Part shown: positions 31,854 through 40,866 of the stretch, piece by piece
Layout: every line of letters starts with the position of its first letter
Numbering within the stretch: position 1 is the stretch's first letter
NCBI GenBank assembly: GCA_035516175.1
Contig: DATJAO010000061.1
Span: 1-42,060, forward strand
Length of the DNA: 42,060 nt
From: DASPSR01 sp035516175
GTDB lineage: Bacteria; Nitrospirota; UBA9217
Direction: 5' to 3'
Notes under the pieces: model-generated
What the model was told of the DNA's origin: nothing
What the model saw: the letters and a program-made list of their open reading frames with translations, nothing else
The model's database searches: none
Program-made: the position numbers and the translations under genes

Positions 31854-32681
31854 ATGACAAACACACTTAGAGCGACACTCAAACTGCTGGGGGCCTTGCC
31901 CTTGCTGCTATCCTACATTATCCTATCGTCCGCCATAACCATATTCGTCCGCTCCGGACAAAGGAAACGTCGTTATCTGCTACGGAACACGTCTTTTTTT
32001 CCCCGGTCGGCACTAAAGCTTTTCGGAGTACGCATTCACTCGAAACACCTTGAGCGTCTTCACAGAGACATGAACGCCCTGCTTGTGGTTTCAAACCATC
32101 TCTCCTATGTCGATATACTGGCGATATCATCACTGATGCCGGTAGTCTTTATTACGTCTGTAGATTTGAAAAACACATTCCTTCTCGGGACACTCTCGAA
32201 ATTCGGCGGGAGCGTATTCATAGAGCGGCGGAACGCGGCGGGACTCAAGAAAGAGATTGAGTCGATCACGCGTGTGCTCGGACATGGTTTCACCGTAGCC
32301 CTTTTCCCGGAGGGAACTACATCGAACGGTGAATATGTACAGCCATTTAAGAATGCTCTTTTCGAGTCAGCCATCAAGGCAAAGTGTGACATCCTTCCGA
32401 TCTGTCTGCGCTACACGAAGGTGAATAACTGTCATATAACAACCGACAGCCGTGATTCGATTTTCTATTACGGGGGCCTAACCCTCTTCAGTCATTTCCC
32501 TCGACTCCTGGCCCTGCAGTCCGTTGACCTTGAAGTACACCCTCTTGAGACACTCAGGGTACATGCACATGACTCGCGGAAAGAACTGGCTGCACGGGCG
32601 CACAGCGCCATCAACGTAGCATACCATGAACAGACAATGATTGAGCAGATGATGAACAGAACTTTCGACACAGGCAGTTGA
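31854..32681 (+). CDS. Lysophospholipid/1-acyl-glycerol-3-phosphate acyltransferase (PlsC family)
   Basis: 275 residues from ATG 31854 (TTG at 31848 also in frame). A hydrophobic N-terminal segment (about 10-33) anchors it to the membrane. The catalytic H-x4-D motif is N-H-L-S-Y-V-D (His82, Asp87) and F-P-E-G-T-T (151-156) binds the glycerol phosphate. V-F-I-E-R-R matches block II. It should acylate lysophosphatidate or a related lysolipid. No clear ribosome site precedes it. A decayed gene follows directly. Confidence 0.9.
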   Translation: MTNTLRATLKLLGALPLLLSYIILSSAITIFVRSGQRKRRYLLRNTSFFPRSALKLFGVRIHSKHLERLHRDMNALLVVSNHLSYVDILAISSLMPVVFITSVDLKNTFLLGTLSKFGGSVFIERRNAAGLKKEIESITRVLGHGFTVALFPEGTTSNGEYVQPFKNALFESAIKAKCDILPICLRYTKVNNCHITTDSRDSIFYYGGLTLFSHFPRLLALQSVDLEVHPLETLRVHAHDSRKELAARAHSAINVAYHEQTMIEQMMNRTFDTGS

Positions 32682-33088
32682 ATGATGGCCCCCATGAAAA
32701 GAATTAAACTTTTTGTCGCTTTGATGATTCTTCCTGCTGCCGTTCCCTAGTCAGCAGTCGCAGATGAGCAAACGCCCGGTACGAAATCGCCGAAGCCAGT
32801 GCAGCAGAAAGAACGGTACGAGAGAGCATGGGAGAGCACCTCAGTCAAATCGGGAAAGAACTGGATGAATTGAAAACCATTGCCGCGGGATGCCGTAGAA
32901 GCGGGGAACGAGATAAATCAGCACCTCGAAGAGGCAAAGATGAAAAATAAGCTCTCTCATCTCGCAAGCTCGAGGAAATGTGGAAGGAATAGCAAAAGTA
33001 ATGGAAGAATGTTGCCGACAAGATGAACACCGCAATGCATAAACTTGAGGTGGCCCATGAAAAGACAGAAGCACGCCTGGGCAAATAG
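32682..33088 (+). pseudogene. Decayed secreted helical protein gene (sll1863-like)
   Basis: From ATG 32694 the frame encodes a signal peptide (M-K-R-I-K-L-F-V-A-L-M-I-L-P-A-A-V-P) that hits TAG in the cleavage region. Downstream, three frames in turn carry matching helical segments: Q-I-G-K-E-L-D-E-L-K, then I-N-Q-H-L-E-E-A-K-M-K, then N-V-A-D-K-M-N-T-A-M-H-K-L-E, ending at TAG 33086-33088. This pattern of stops and frameshifts is gene decay. The intact family are small periplasmic stress-related helical proteins. It fills the otherwise empty plsC-cupin gap. Confidence 0.65.
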
Positions 33089-33130
33089 GATGAATATCAG
33101 GACGTCGGCGATGCAGGTGAACGTGTTTCT

Positions 33131-33487
33131 ATGATGATTCATAATCTGTTCACGCATATCATGCAAGCCTCAGACAGTGAAGTATTCGAAACTCTGCTGC
33201 AGACGGACGCTGTAAAGCTGGAACGTGTCGTGTCAAAAGGACAGGCAACGCCGCCAGGTCAATGGTATGACCAGGACAGGGACGAGTGGGTCGTACTTCT
33301 TTCCGGAAGCGCCGGTCTGCTCTTTGACGGCGAGCGGGACATTCGAGTTCTGCAGCCCGGCGATTATTTCCTTGTCCCTGCCCATACACGACACCGGGTT
33401 GAATGGACAGAGGCAGGGACTGAAACCGTCTGGCTTGCCCTTTATTACACGACGCGCCCCCCCTATCCTGATTCAGACAAGCTGTAA
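33131..33487 (+). CDS. Cupin-domain protein
   Basis: 118 residues, single cupin barrel. Cupin motif 1 is replaced by W-Y-D-Q-D-R-D-E-W-V-V-L-L-S-G, giving only one clear acidic/His set; motif 2 is L-Q-P-G-D-Y-F-L-V-P-A-H-T-R-H-R-V. The His pair there could hold a metal. The substrate is unknown; small cupins like this are often sugar- or cofactor-related or regulatory. The start is ATG 33131 or 33134 with a weak ribosome site. Confidence 0.88.
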   Translation: MMIHNLFTHIMQASDSEVFETLLQTDAVKLERVVSKGQATPPGQWYDQDRDEWVVLLSGSAGLLFDGERDIRVLQPGDYFLVPAHTRHRVEWTEAGTETVWLALYYTTRPPYPDSDKL

Positions 33488-33535
33488 AAAATGCTTGTGC
33501 CGAAGAACCAAGTCATCTTTCTTGCTGTAAAACCC

Positions 33536-33564
33536 TTGACTTTTTCGCTCTCAGTTGTTATGTT
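33536..33564 (+). promoter_or_regulatory. Sigma-70 promoter of prfC
   Basis: -35 TTGACT (33536-33541), a 17-bp spacer and -10 TATGTT (33559-33564). Predicted +1 near 33571 leaves a leader of about 28 nt before the prfC ATG. Confidence 0.6.
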
Positions 33565-33598
33565 ACCAAGCTCGCTCATAAACGTGCATATCATAAAT

Positions 33599-35200
33599 AT
33601 GGATTACACAGACGAAATAAATAAACGGCGGACCTTTGCCATTATCAGCCATCCCGACGCTGGCAAGACGACCCTCACCGAGAAGTTTTTGCTTTTCGGA
33701 GGGGCGATCCAAGTGGCAGGAGCGGTGAAGTCGAACAAGATCAGGAAAAGCACGGCCTCGGACTTCATGGATATTGAGCGTCAGCGTGGGATATCCGTGG
33801 CCACGTCGGTCATGGGTTTCGACTACAACGGCCTCAAGATCAATCTCCTTGATACGCCGGGCCATAAGGATTTCGCCGAAGACACTTACCGCACGCTCAC
33901 GGCCGTGGACAGCGTCATCCTCGTTGTTGACTGCGTAAAAGGCGTTGAAGAACAGACCGAGAAGCTTATGCATGTCTGCCGCATGCGAAATGCGCCGGTC
34001 ATCATCTTCGTGAATAAGCTCGACCGTGAGGGAAAGAATCCCTTCGAGCTTCTTGACGAACTTGAAACAAAACTTTCCATCAGGGTGCAGCCGCTTTCAT
34101 GGCCTATCAGTATGGGTACCTCCTTCAAGGGAGTGTACAATCTTTACCATAATAGTCTCTACCTCTTCCGTCCCGGCGGTATTACCGTAGCAGACAGCGT
34201 CCTTGCGATCAATGGCCTCGATGATCCGGTCCTTTCCCAGCATCTCGGTGACTATGCTGTCCAGCTCAGGGAAGATGTCGCTTTGATCGCAGGCACTCAC
34301 GAACCTTTTGATGTCAATGCCTATCTGCGCGGCGAACTCGCGCCGGTTTTCTTCGGTAGTGCCATCAACAACTTCGGCGTCAAAGAGCTTCTCGACACAT
34401 TTACCGAGATCGCACCCACACCCAGAAGCCGTCCCACGGACCAGCGCATGGTCAACTCAGACGAGAAAAACTTCACCGGCTTTGTGTTCAAGATTCACGC
34501 CAACCTCGACCCGCGTCACCGCGACCGCATCGCCTTTATACGCATCTGCTCGGGAAAATTCGAGAGGAACAAGATGTTCCACCACGTACGCATAGGGAAA
34601 AATCTGCGTTTCACGAGCCCGGCGAGCTTCTTAGGCGCACGAAAGAGTATTATTGATGAAGCATTTCCCGGAGATGTGATCGGCCTCTATGATACGGGAA
34701 ACTTCAAGATCGGCGATACGCTTACAGAAGGCGAAAAGATCATGTTCCAGGGCATCCCGACCTTTTCGCCCGAGGTGTTCAAGGAGCTTGTAAACCTCGA
34801 TCCATCGAAATCGAAACAGCTAGCCAAAGGCATCGAGCAGCTCACTGACGAGGGCGTGGCACAGCTGTTCACCCAGCAACAGGGGAACCGAAGGATCGTC
34901 GGTACCGTCGGTGTGCTGCAGTTCGACGTACTACAGTACCGGCTGGAGCATGAATACGGCGCAAAATGCCGCTTCGAACCGATGGCTATTTATAAAGCCT
35001 GCTGGATCACTGCGGCAGATGAGAAGGAAATGGACAAGTTCAGCAGGTTCAAGTCGGACCGCATTGCCACGGACAAAGACGGCAGCCTCGTGTTTCTTGC
35101 GGAGTCGGAATGGGTCCTGAAGAACATGATCGAGGCCTACCCCGAGGTCAAATTCCACTTTACTTCGGAGTTCAAGCGGGAAATGCAGGAGGTGAAATAG
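33599..35200 (+). CDS. prfC: Peptide chain release factor 3
   Basis: 533 residues, translational GTPase (E. coli RF3 is 529). The P-loop is H-P-D-A-G-K-T-T (18-25); L-L-D-T-P-G-H-K-D-F is switch II; V-N-K-L-D-R is the G4 box; the C-terminal domain has V-G-V-L-Q-F-D-V-L-Q-Y-R-L. It frees RF1/RF2 from the ribosome after peptide release. ATG 33599 is chosen because the 36 in-frame codons upstream look non-coding and overlap the promoter. No strong ribosome site is present. Confidence 0.98.
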   Translation: MDYTDEINKRRTFAIISHPDAGKTTLTEKFLLFGGAIQVAGAVKSNKIRKSTASDFMDIERQRGISVATSVMGFDYNGLKINLLDTPGHKDFAEDTYRTLTAVDSVILVVDCVKGVEEQTEKLMHVCRMRNAPVIIFVNKLDREGKNPFELLDELETKLSIRVQPLSWPISMGTSFKGVYNLYHNSLYLFRPGGITVADSVLAINGLDDPVLSQHLGDYAVQLREDVALIAGTHEPFDVNAYLRGELAPVFFGSAINNFGVKELLDTFTEIAPTPRSRPTDQRMVNSDEKNFTGFVFKIHANLDPRHRDRIAFIRICSGKFERNKMFHHVRIGKNLRFTSPASFLGARKSIIDEAFPGDVIGLYDTGNFKIGDTLTEGEKIMFQGIPTFSPEVFKELVNLDPSKSKQLAKGIEQLTDEGVAQLFTQQQGNRRIVGTVGVLQFDVLQYRLEHEYGAKCRFEPMAIYKACWITAADEKEMDKFSRFKSDRIATDKDGSLVFLAESEWVLKNMIEAYPEVKFHFTSEFKREMQEVK

Positions 35201-35278
35201 TTACTATTTTATTTCCCGTGTTAACTCCCCAGAAAACCCGTTGCTTTACATCCTTTCTTATATACAAACCGTCCTCCC

Positions 35279-35571
35279 GGTTGAAACGTGCAAGCCGCCT
35301 TACGCATCAACAAGCTCAAATTCAACGGCACCTTGATGCGTTTCTCGCGCCAGTCACTCGCGATATCATGATACACCCACTGGTCCCGAGATAGGCGGGG
35401 ATGAAGTTAAACCTCCGGCATTTGTCTTTGTTTTGAGTGATTCGGGCTTGTGTAACCTTTACTTGGCGGCTGTGGAAAAAGATAGGAATGCGATCACTGT
35501 CACACTGAACGGAGCAAAGAATCTTATTCAATTGATTAAGAACCTTTACAGCGATCAGGGTAACGAATGAA
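35279..35571 (+). pseudogene. Possible frameshifted hypothetical gene
   Basis: In one plus frame T-H-Q-Q-A-Q-I-Q-R-H-L-D-A-F-L-A-P-V-T-R-D-I is open to about 35365; in another frame D-T-P-T-G-P-E-I-G-G-D-E-V-K-P-P-A-F-V-F-V-L continues to S-D-Q-G-N-E and TGA (35569-35571). Joined, they give about 95 residues of protein-like composition. No family was recognised. It may be a decayed gene or chance; the rest of the prfC-aminotransferase gap (35201-35663) holds no other gene. Confidence 0.35.
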
Positions 35572-35621
35572 GCAGTTATCACATTTATCCCGCATTTGTA
35601 TCGATAAACTCGCTCCCCTTA

Positions 35622-35658
35622 ATGACATCTTGACACGTCTTCCCGATAATGATACTTT
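35622..35658 (+). promoter_or_regulatory. Overlapping promoter elements of the class IV aminotransferase gene
   Basis: Two registers overlap: ATGACA (35622-35627)-17 bp-GATAAT (35645-35650), and TTGACA (35630-35635)-17 bp-TACTTT (35653-35658) with a TG one base before. They predict +1 at about 35657 or 35665, so the leader before ATG 35664 would be very short or absent; no ribosome site is seen. Confidence 0.5.
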
Positions 35659-35663
35659 CTTCC

Positions 35664-36536
35664 ATGCTTGTTTACTTAAATGGCCATTTTGTCCCAAAAG
35701 AGAAAGCCACCGTATCTGTTTTCGACCACGGTTTTCTTTACGGTGACGGCATCTACGAAACCATACGAGCCTATAACGGCGAGCCGTTTCTGCTCGTCCG
35801 TCATTTGGAGCGGCTCACTCACTCGGCAAAAGCCATTTCCCTCGCGCTGCCAATGCCGCTTGAAGGGATTGAAAAGGCGCTCCGGGAAACCCTGAGGATC
35901 AACAATCTTACCGAAGCATATGTGCGTCTCCATATATCCCGGGGACCGGGCGAGATCGGGCTCGACCCGGCTCTCTGCCCCGAACCGACAATGGTAATCA
36001 TGGCCAATCAGTTCAAGGACTATCCCGTAGAGAACTACAACCGCGGCGTGTCCGTGTCCATCGTAAAAACGAGGCGTAATCACCCGCTTGCACTTGACCC
36101 TTCCATCAAGGGCACAAATTTTTTGAATAATATCCTTGCGAAGATCGAAGCGATCCGAGCCGGCACCTATGAAGGCATCATGCTGAATTGGGAGGGATTT
36201 GTTGCCGAAGGCACCATATGCAATATCTTTATGGTCAAATCAGGAATCCTTGTGACGCCTGCGCTGGGCATCGGTATCCTTGAAGGCGTGACACGGAGGC
36301 TAGTGCTCGACCTTGCGCAACAAATCGGCACTCCTGCGCAGGAAGGGGCCATCCGTCCTCAAGAACTGATGGACGCGGACGAGTGTTTCATCACGAATTC
36401 AACGATTGAAGTCATGCCGGTCACAATTATAAACGGCAAGCCGGTCGGCAGCGGCACTCCCGGTCCCGTTACCGCCGCTCTCGCGCGGGCGTACAGGGAT
36501 GAGGTGCGAAAATGTTCGAAAACGCCGCCCAATTAG
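35664..36536 (+). CDS. Class IV aminotransferase (BCAT/D-AAT/aminodeoxychorismate lyase fold)
   Basis: 290 residues, PLP fold type IV. Seen: V-Y-L-N-G at the start, D-H-G-F-L-Y-G-D-G-I-Y-E-T-I-R, the PLP Lys in P-S-I-K-G-T-N-F-L-N-N, E-G-F-V-A-E-G-T-I-C-N-I-F, and F-I-T-N-S-T-I-E-V-M-P-V near the C-terminus. The family covers branched-chain and D-amino-acid aminotransferases and PabC. By eye the G-D-G-x-Y-E-T-I-R and N-S-T-x-E-V-x-P pattern does not separate them. ATG 35664 is chosen over 35649, which precedes the predicted transcript start. It overlaps deoC by 25 bp. Confidence 0.9.
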   Translation: MLVYLNGHFVPKEKATVSVFDHGFLYGDGIYETIRAYNGEPFLLVRHLERLTHSAKAISLALPMPLEGIEKALRETLRINNLTEAYVRLHISRGPGEIGLDPALCPEPTMVIMANQFKDYPVENYNRGVSVSIVKTRRNHPLALDPSIKGTNFLNNILAKIEAIRAGTYEGIMLNWEGFVAEGTICNIFMVKSGILVTPALGIGILEGVTRRLVLDLAQQIGTPAQEGAIRPQELMDADECFITNSTIEVMPVTIINGKPVGSGTPGPVTAALARAYRDEVRKCSKTPPN

Positions 36537-37186
36537 CGCAGTTGATCGACCATACTCTGGTCCGCCCAGACGCAACCATTACAGACCTTACGAGGGTCTG
36601 CGATGAAGCAAAACAATATGGCTTTTCTACGGTCGTGGTGAATGGCGGCTACGTGGCCAGGGCGAGGGAAATGCTCTCCGGCACGCTTCTGAAAGTTTGC
36701 GCCGTGGTGGGGTTTCCGCATGGGGCGAACACCACTACTGTCAAGATCGTTGAAGCCATGGAGGCAATGAAGAACGGCGCCAACGAGCTGGACATCGTCA
36801 TCAACCTCGGCATGCTGAAGTCCGGTCGTCTCGATATTGTAGAAATCGACATTAAGAACATCATCGCCATGACGCCGAAACTCGTCCACAAAGTCATCCT
36901 CGAGACGGGCTACTTGACACAGGAAGAGATTACGACCGTCTGCTCCATTGCAGCGCGTATCGGCTCGGAGTTCGTCAAGACCTCGACCGGCTACGGCCCA
37001 CGTGGTGCGACAGTGGAGGACATCCGGCTCATGTGCAGCGCCGTAGGATCTGCCTGCCGCGTCAAGGCATCGGGTGGGATACGCGACCTCGATTCGGTCA
37101 CCACGCTCGTTGAGGCTGGCGCCGAACGCATCGGGACCAGCTCAAGCGTGACGATCATGGAAGAGTATTTGAGTAGGAAAAGATAG
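36512..37186 (+). CDS. deoC: Deoxyribose-phosphate aldolase
   Basis: 224 residues, class I aldolase TIM barrel. L-I-D-H-T-L opens the barrel; K-V-C-A-V-V-G-F-P-H-G, N-E-L-D-I-V-I-N and the Schiff-base Lys in F-V-K-T-S-T-G-Y-G are present; V-K-A-S-G-G-I-R-D holds the second active-site Lys. It cleaves 2-deoxyribose-5-phosphate to acetaldehyde and glyceraldehyde-3-phosphate. It overlaps the preceding aminotransferase by 25 bp. No other deo gene is adjacent. Confidence 0.97.
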   Translation: MFENAAQLAQLIDHTLVRPDATITDLTRVCDEAKQYGFSTVVVNGGYVARAREMLSGTLLKVCAVVGFPHGANTTTVKIVEAMEAMKNGANELDIVINLGMLKSGRLDIVEIDIKNIIAMTPKLVHKVILETGYLTQEEITTVCSIAARIGSEFVKTSTGYGPRGATVEDIRLMCSAVGSACRVKASGGIRDLDSVTTLVEAGAERIGTSSSVTIMEEYLSRKR

Positions 37187-37558
37187 AAAAATGCTGAACG
37201 GTTTTATCGGGGGAGGAAATTCGAATAGGCAGTTTTGATAACATATAGTGGGTTGATATTCCAGACATGTTGAGTGCGGCAGAGATTGATTACCAAAAGG
37301 AAAGTCATCGGTTAAACTTTATACAACCGTATGTTATTAACGGTAAGCTCGAAACTTATTAGATTGCGTCTGCAAGGCGTGTTGGATACCCAGATCCAAA
37401 TTTGGGACGTTGGAAAATTACACCCGTTAAAGGGCCCTTGAATCTAGATCTGTTCTATTTGCTTTAATTGCTTCTGCTAAATAGGATGGACTTGCATTTA
37501 TTACTTTCTGTCTAAACAGTTGTGTACTGCTTCTATGGCATGGTTATTCGCACGCAAG
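37187..37558. other. Intergenic region downstream of deoC
   Basis: No convincing gene. One plus frame from ATG 37267 encodes 31 codons, hits a single TAG (37360-37362), then stays open about 34 further codons (R-V-G-Y-P-D-P-N-L-G-R-W-K-I). Nothing recognisable matches; it may be a fragment of an old gene. An AT-rich composition sets it apart from its neighbours. Confidence 0.35.
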
Positions 37559-37594
37559 AAAAGCAGACACTTTTAATCAATGTCTGCTTTTTTT
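37559..37594. terminator. Bidirectional rho-independent terminator between deoC and lpxC
   Basis: AGCAGACA (37562-37569) pairs with TGTCTGCT (37581-37588) around an 11-nt loop, extended by A-T pairs. A seven-T run (37588-37594) follows on the plus strand and TTTTC on the minus strand. It starts 17 bp after the lpxC stop, and can stop transcription in both directions. Confidence 0.85.
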
Positions 37595-37610
37595 CAGTGG
37601 AAGAGAAATA

Positions 37611-38519
37611 TTACAACGCTGCATGCTGATACTGCATCTCCAGATGCTTGACTGGGACTTCTTTATGAGGTCCGACCATGACCCAATGCTGCGGGCTGTT
37701 CATGAGCTTGCTGACCATCTGCGCGTTCAAGGCATGTCCGGATTTATGCGCTACGATATGCCCGATGATCGGCATGCCTATGAGCTTGAAGTCGCCGATG
37801 AGGTCGAGGATCTTATGCCGTACGAATTCGTCCTTGTACCGCAGACCTTCCTCGTTTAACACTGTGTCCTCACTGAGGACCACGGCGTTGCTCATGGAAC
37901 CGCCTTTCGCCAGACCGTTGGCCTGAAGGGTTTGCACATCGCTCAGGAACCCGAAGGTACGGGCGTCGACTACTTCGCTCAAGAACGACTCTTCCGAAGG
38001 CAGGTACTGGAGGCTCTGCTCCTTCAGCATGGGGTGGTTGAAATCTATGAAATAAGAAATACCTGGTGAGTTTGCGGGCCAGATGGCTATCTGCTTACTG
38101 CCTTCGTGCACAAAGATTGGCTTTATGACCTTAAGCACGGGCTGAAACTTTCTCTGGCTCTGGATGCAGGCATCTGTGATGAGACGGATGAAGGGCCTGG
38201 CACTACCGTCCATGATCGGGACTTCTTCTGAATCTATTTCTATAATAACATTATCAATATTCAGTCCGGAGAAAGCAGCAAGCAGGTGTTCCACGGTCTT
38301 CACGAATGCTCCGTTTTGGCTGAGCGTAGTTGCGTAGCTCGTCGCTGCTGTGTTGGCAGTTGATGCTGCGATTTCTGCTCTGTCGAGGTCCGTGCGGACA
38401 AACACGACGCCAGTGTCTACTGGTGCGGGCTTAAGCACTATTTGCACCGGCTTGCCCGTATGGAGGCCAATGCCTTCGCATGAAACAATGTTTTTTATAG
38501 TACGCTGCAATCTGATCAT
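37611..38519 (-). CDS. lpxC: UDP-3-O-acyl-N-acetylglucosamine deacetylase
   Basis: 302 residues. R-T-I-K at the N-terminus, G-I-G-L-H-T-G, the zinc motif V-E-H-L-L-A-A (His78), E-V-P-I-M-D-G-S-A and the second zinc set in R-H-K-I-L-D-L-I-G-D are present, as is a late H-K-S-G-H-A-L-N. LpxC catalyses the committed step of lipid A synthesis, implying an outer membrane with LPS. ATG 38519 is chosen; the frame continues 61 codons upstream but that stretch is hydrophobic and unlike the family. The 38520-39042 gap holds no other supported gene. Confidence 0.97.
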   Translation of the reverse strand: MIRLQRTIKNIVSCEGIGLHTGKPVQIVLKPAPVDTGVVFVRTDLDRAEIAASTANTAATSYATTLSQNGAFVKTVEHLLAAFSGLNIDNVIIEIDSEEVPIMDGSARPFIRLITDACIQSQRKFQPVLKVIKPIFVHEGSKQIAIWPANSPGISYFIDFNHPMLKEQSLQYLPSEESFLSEVVDARTFGFLSDVQTLQANGLAKGGSMSNAVVLSEDTVLNEEGLRYKDEFVRHKILDLIGDFKLIGMPIIGHIVAHKSGHALNAQMVSKLMNSPQHWVMVGPHKEVPVKHLEMQYQHAAL

Positions 38520-39042
38520 GATCGTAATTTCTTTCTCAATCCATTCTAAAGCAATACACATGCCATAGGTACGCAAACTAATAATATTCAATAAACAATT
38601 AGTTAACCGTATAATCAGTATTGCCATTGTGGTAAAAAAGACTACTTTCACTATGCCATTGTTGCTGCTATACCACATTCCTGGAGTGATATCGAATTCC
38701 ACTACACAGCAAGGATGCTAAGGCGAAACAAGCTGCGTAATATTGCGGCCACAAACGTATTTTATCCCTGGCAAGTGGCCGACACGGGATGGTATCGAGC
38801 TAGTCGGAAGTAATGCGCAAACTCATCCTTTCCGTAAATTGATTCTCTTCAGGAGGGGGAGTCTTGCGTGTTGCCTCGCAAGCAAGTCGATCGAGGAGGA
38901 GGCATCAATAATCACAGGAATATTGATGGATTCGTCCCGCGCTTGCTCGGACCTGTTTTTCATTGACAGGGTGTGCTGCGGTATGCTAAGTTTTTTATAA
39001 TACCTGTGGCTATTGCATAGCCGCCCTTAGAATGGAGAAAAA

Positions 39043-39762
39043 ATGCAGCAAAAACTCGAAGACCTGTACAAGCAGGGTACCGAGGCGTTCGAGAAGAAAG
39101 ACTATGAAAACGCCGAACGCTTCCTCCAACTGATCCTGGACAGGAACCCGTCGTTTGCGGATATCCAGAACAAAATAGGAATCATCTACAATCAGACTAA
39201 CAGGCTCGATCTGGCGGCAAAAGCCTTTGAAAAGGCGCTGAAGTTGAACCCGGGATACACCGAGGCGTCGCTCAACCTTGCTATTACCTACAGCGATCTC
39301 GGCATGTATGAGAAAGCCCGCGAAGTCTTTGAAAGAGCGTCCCACTTTACCGAGCAGACAAACAAGGCCTCGGAATCCTCCATCGATCCCTTCGTCAAGG
39401 GCAAGCTTGCCGACGAGCATCTGAGAATCGGAAACATCTATTATGAGTTGAGGTTGCTGGATGATGCTATCGACGAGTATCAGAAAGCGCTTCGCCTTTC
39501 ACCGAACTTCGCCGACATCATAACGCACCTCGGCATCGCTCTAAGGGACAAGGGCCGGTACGATGAAGCTATTGAGCAGTTCAATCGGGCCAAACAGAGC
39601 AATCCCCGCTACATTCCTGCGCGGCTCCATCTTGGCATCACCTATTATTCGCAGGGCTTCTACGGCTTGGCCGAAGAAGAATGGAGAGAGGCACTCGTGT
39701 TCGACCCGAACAACTCCGCGGTGAGGACGTACCTCAATTTCGTAAAACCCCAGAGTTCCTAA
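39043..39762 (+). CDS. TPR-repeat protein
   Basis: 239 residues with about six tetratricopeptide repeats, each recognisable by A-x-x-x-F-x-x-A-L-x-x-N-P or A-x-x-x-Y-x-x-A-L-R-L-S-P ends. No signal peptide is evident, so it is probably cytoplasmic. TPRs mediate protein contacts; the partner is unknown. GGAG lies seven bases before the ATG. It ends 13 bp before the first ABC ATPase gene and may be co-transcribed. Confidence 0.92.
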   Translation: MQQKLEDLYKQGTEAFEKKDYENAERFLQLILDRNPSFADIQNKIGIIYNQTNRLDLAAKAFEKALKLNPGYTEASLNLAITYSDLGMYEKAREVFERASHFTEQTNKASESSIDPFVKGKLADEHLRIGNIYYELRLLDDAIDEYQKALRLSPNFADIITHLGIALRDKGRYDEAIEQFNRAKQSNPRYIPARLHLGITYYSQGFYGLAEEEWREALVFDPNNSAVRTYLNFVKPQSS

Positions 39763-39775
39763 CGGAGCCCCGCAT

Positions 39776-40735
39776 TTGGATCTTCTTGAAATAAAGGACC
39801 TCACTACACATTTTTTCACCAGAACGGGAGTTATCAAGGCCGTTGATAATCTCAGTCTCAATCTGCAAAAAGACCGCGTTCTCGGACTCGTCGGCGAATC
39901 CGGCTGCGGCAAGACCGTAACCGCCCTTTCAGTACTCAATATCGTTCCCTATCCAGGCAAGATCGTGTCAGGGAGCATCTTCTTCGAGGGGCGTGACCTG
40001 CTCACGTTGGAGTCGAAGGAGATGAGAAATATCCGTGGCGCGAAAATATCCATGATCTTTCAGGAACCTATGACCGCGCTTAACCCTGTCTTCACTGTTG
40101 GGAACCAGATCGCCGAAGTTCTGATTACTCATCTTAACGTTACGAAAAAGCAGGCCATGGATTCTGCCATTGAACTTCTGCATTCAGTAGGCATTCCTTC
40201 GCCGGAAAAGCGGGTGCACGAATATCCCCACCAGATGTCGGGTGGCATGCGCCAGCGTGTCGTGATCGCCATGGCCATTGCATGCAAGCCCTCCCTTATC
40301 CTTGCCGATGAACCGACGACCGCGCTCGATGTCACGATCCAGGCGCACATCTTGGAACTCCTCGGCCAGATCCAGCAGGAGATGGGCATGGCTATGATCC
40401 TGGTAACGCATGACTTGGGTTTGATCGCTGAACGGGCTCATGACGTGGCTGTGATGTATGCCGGACGCATCGTGGAGCAGGCGGAGACCGCAGAGCTTTT
40501 CGCTAATCCACTGCATCCCTATACGAGAGGTCTCATGGACTCGATACCTAAACCCGGTGAGGCAAGAAAGACCCGATTGCGGACAATCGCCGGGACTGTG
40601 CCGAGGCTGCATGATCTCCCCGCGGGATGCAAGTTTATTCAGCGCTGCGAGGCCAAGTCCAAACGGTGCGAGGCGGAGCCGGCACTGGTGGAGGTGAAAG
40701 CGGGACATCTGCTGAGATGTTGGGAAGCAGAGTAG
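39776..40735 (+). CDS. dppD: Peptide ABC transporter ATP-binding protein (DppD/OppD type)
   Basis: 319 residues. Walker A G-E-S-G-C-G-K-T (40-47), Q-loop F-Q-E-P-M-T-A-L-N-P, signature S-G-G-M-R-Q-R-V and Walker B I-L-A-D-E-P-T-T-A-L-D are intact. The C-terminal oligopeptide-transporter extension (H-P-Y-T-R-G-L, P-A-G-C-K-F-I-Q-R-C) is present with clustered Cys. It starts with TTG, GGAG eight bases upstream. With the next gene it forms the ATPase pair of a di- or oligopeptide importer; no permease or binding protein is in the window. Confidence 0.93.
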   Translation: MDLLEIKDLTTHFFTRTGVIKAVDNLSLNLQKDRVLGLVGESGCGKTVTALSVLNIVPYPGKIVSGSIFFEGRDLLTLESKEMRNIRGAKISMIFQEPMTALNPVFTVGNQIAEVLITHLNVTKKQAMDSAIELLHSVGIPSPEKRVHEYPHQMSGGMRQRVVIAMAIACKPSLILADEPTTALDVTIQAHILELLGQIQQEMGMAMILVTHDLGLIAERAHDVAVMYAGRIVEQAETAELFANPLHPYTRGLMDSIPKPGEARKTRLRTIAGTVPRLHDLPAGCKFIQRCEAKSKRCEAEPALVEVKAGHLLRCWEAE

Positions 40736-40866
40736 GATTAAACGCCAAATCTTAAAATCAGATGACAAACAATGCCCAGCAGTTATTTTCAATCTTGTTG
40801 AATAAGAATCATAATTTGTATATTATTTGAGATTCCTCATTCCGTTATTGGAAGTATTTAAAACCT

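Noticed and set aside
38963..38987. TTGACA and TATGCT before the TPR gene as a promoter
   Set aside because: The spacer is only 13 bp, too short for sigma-70; the nearby TATAAT (38996-39001) lacks a -35 at suitable spacing.
38743..39000. 85-codon plus frame upstream of the TPR gene
   Set aside because: It begins without a ribosome site, its composition is unlike its neighbours and no family is visible.
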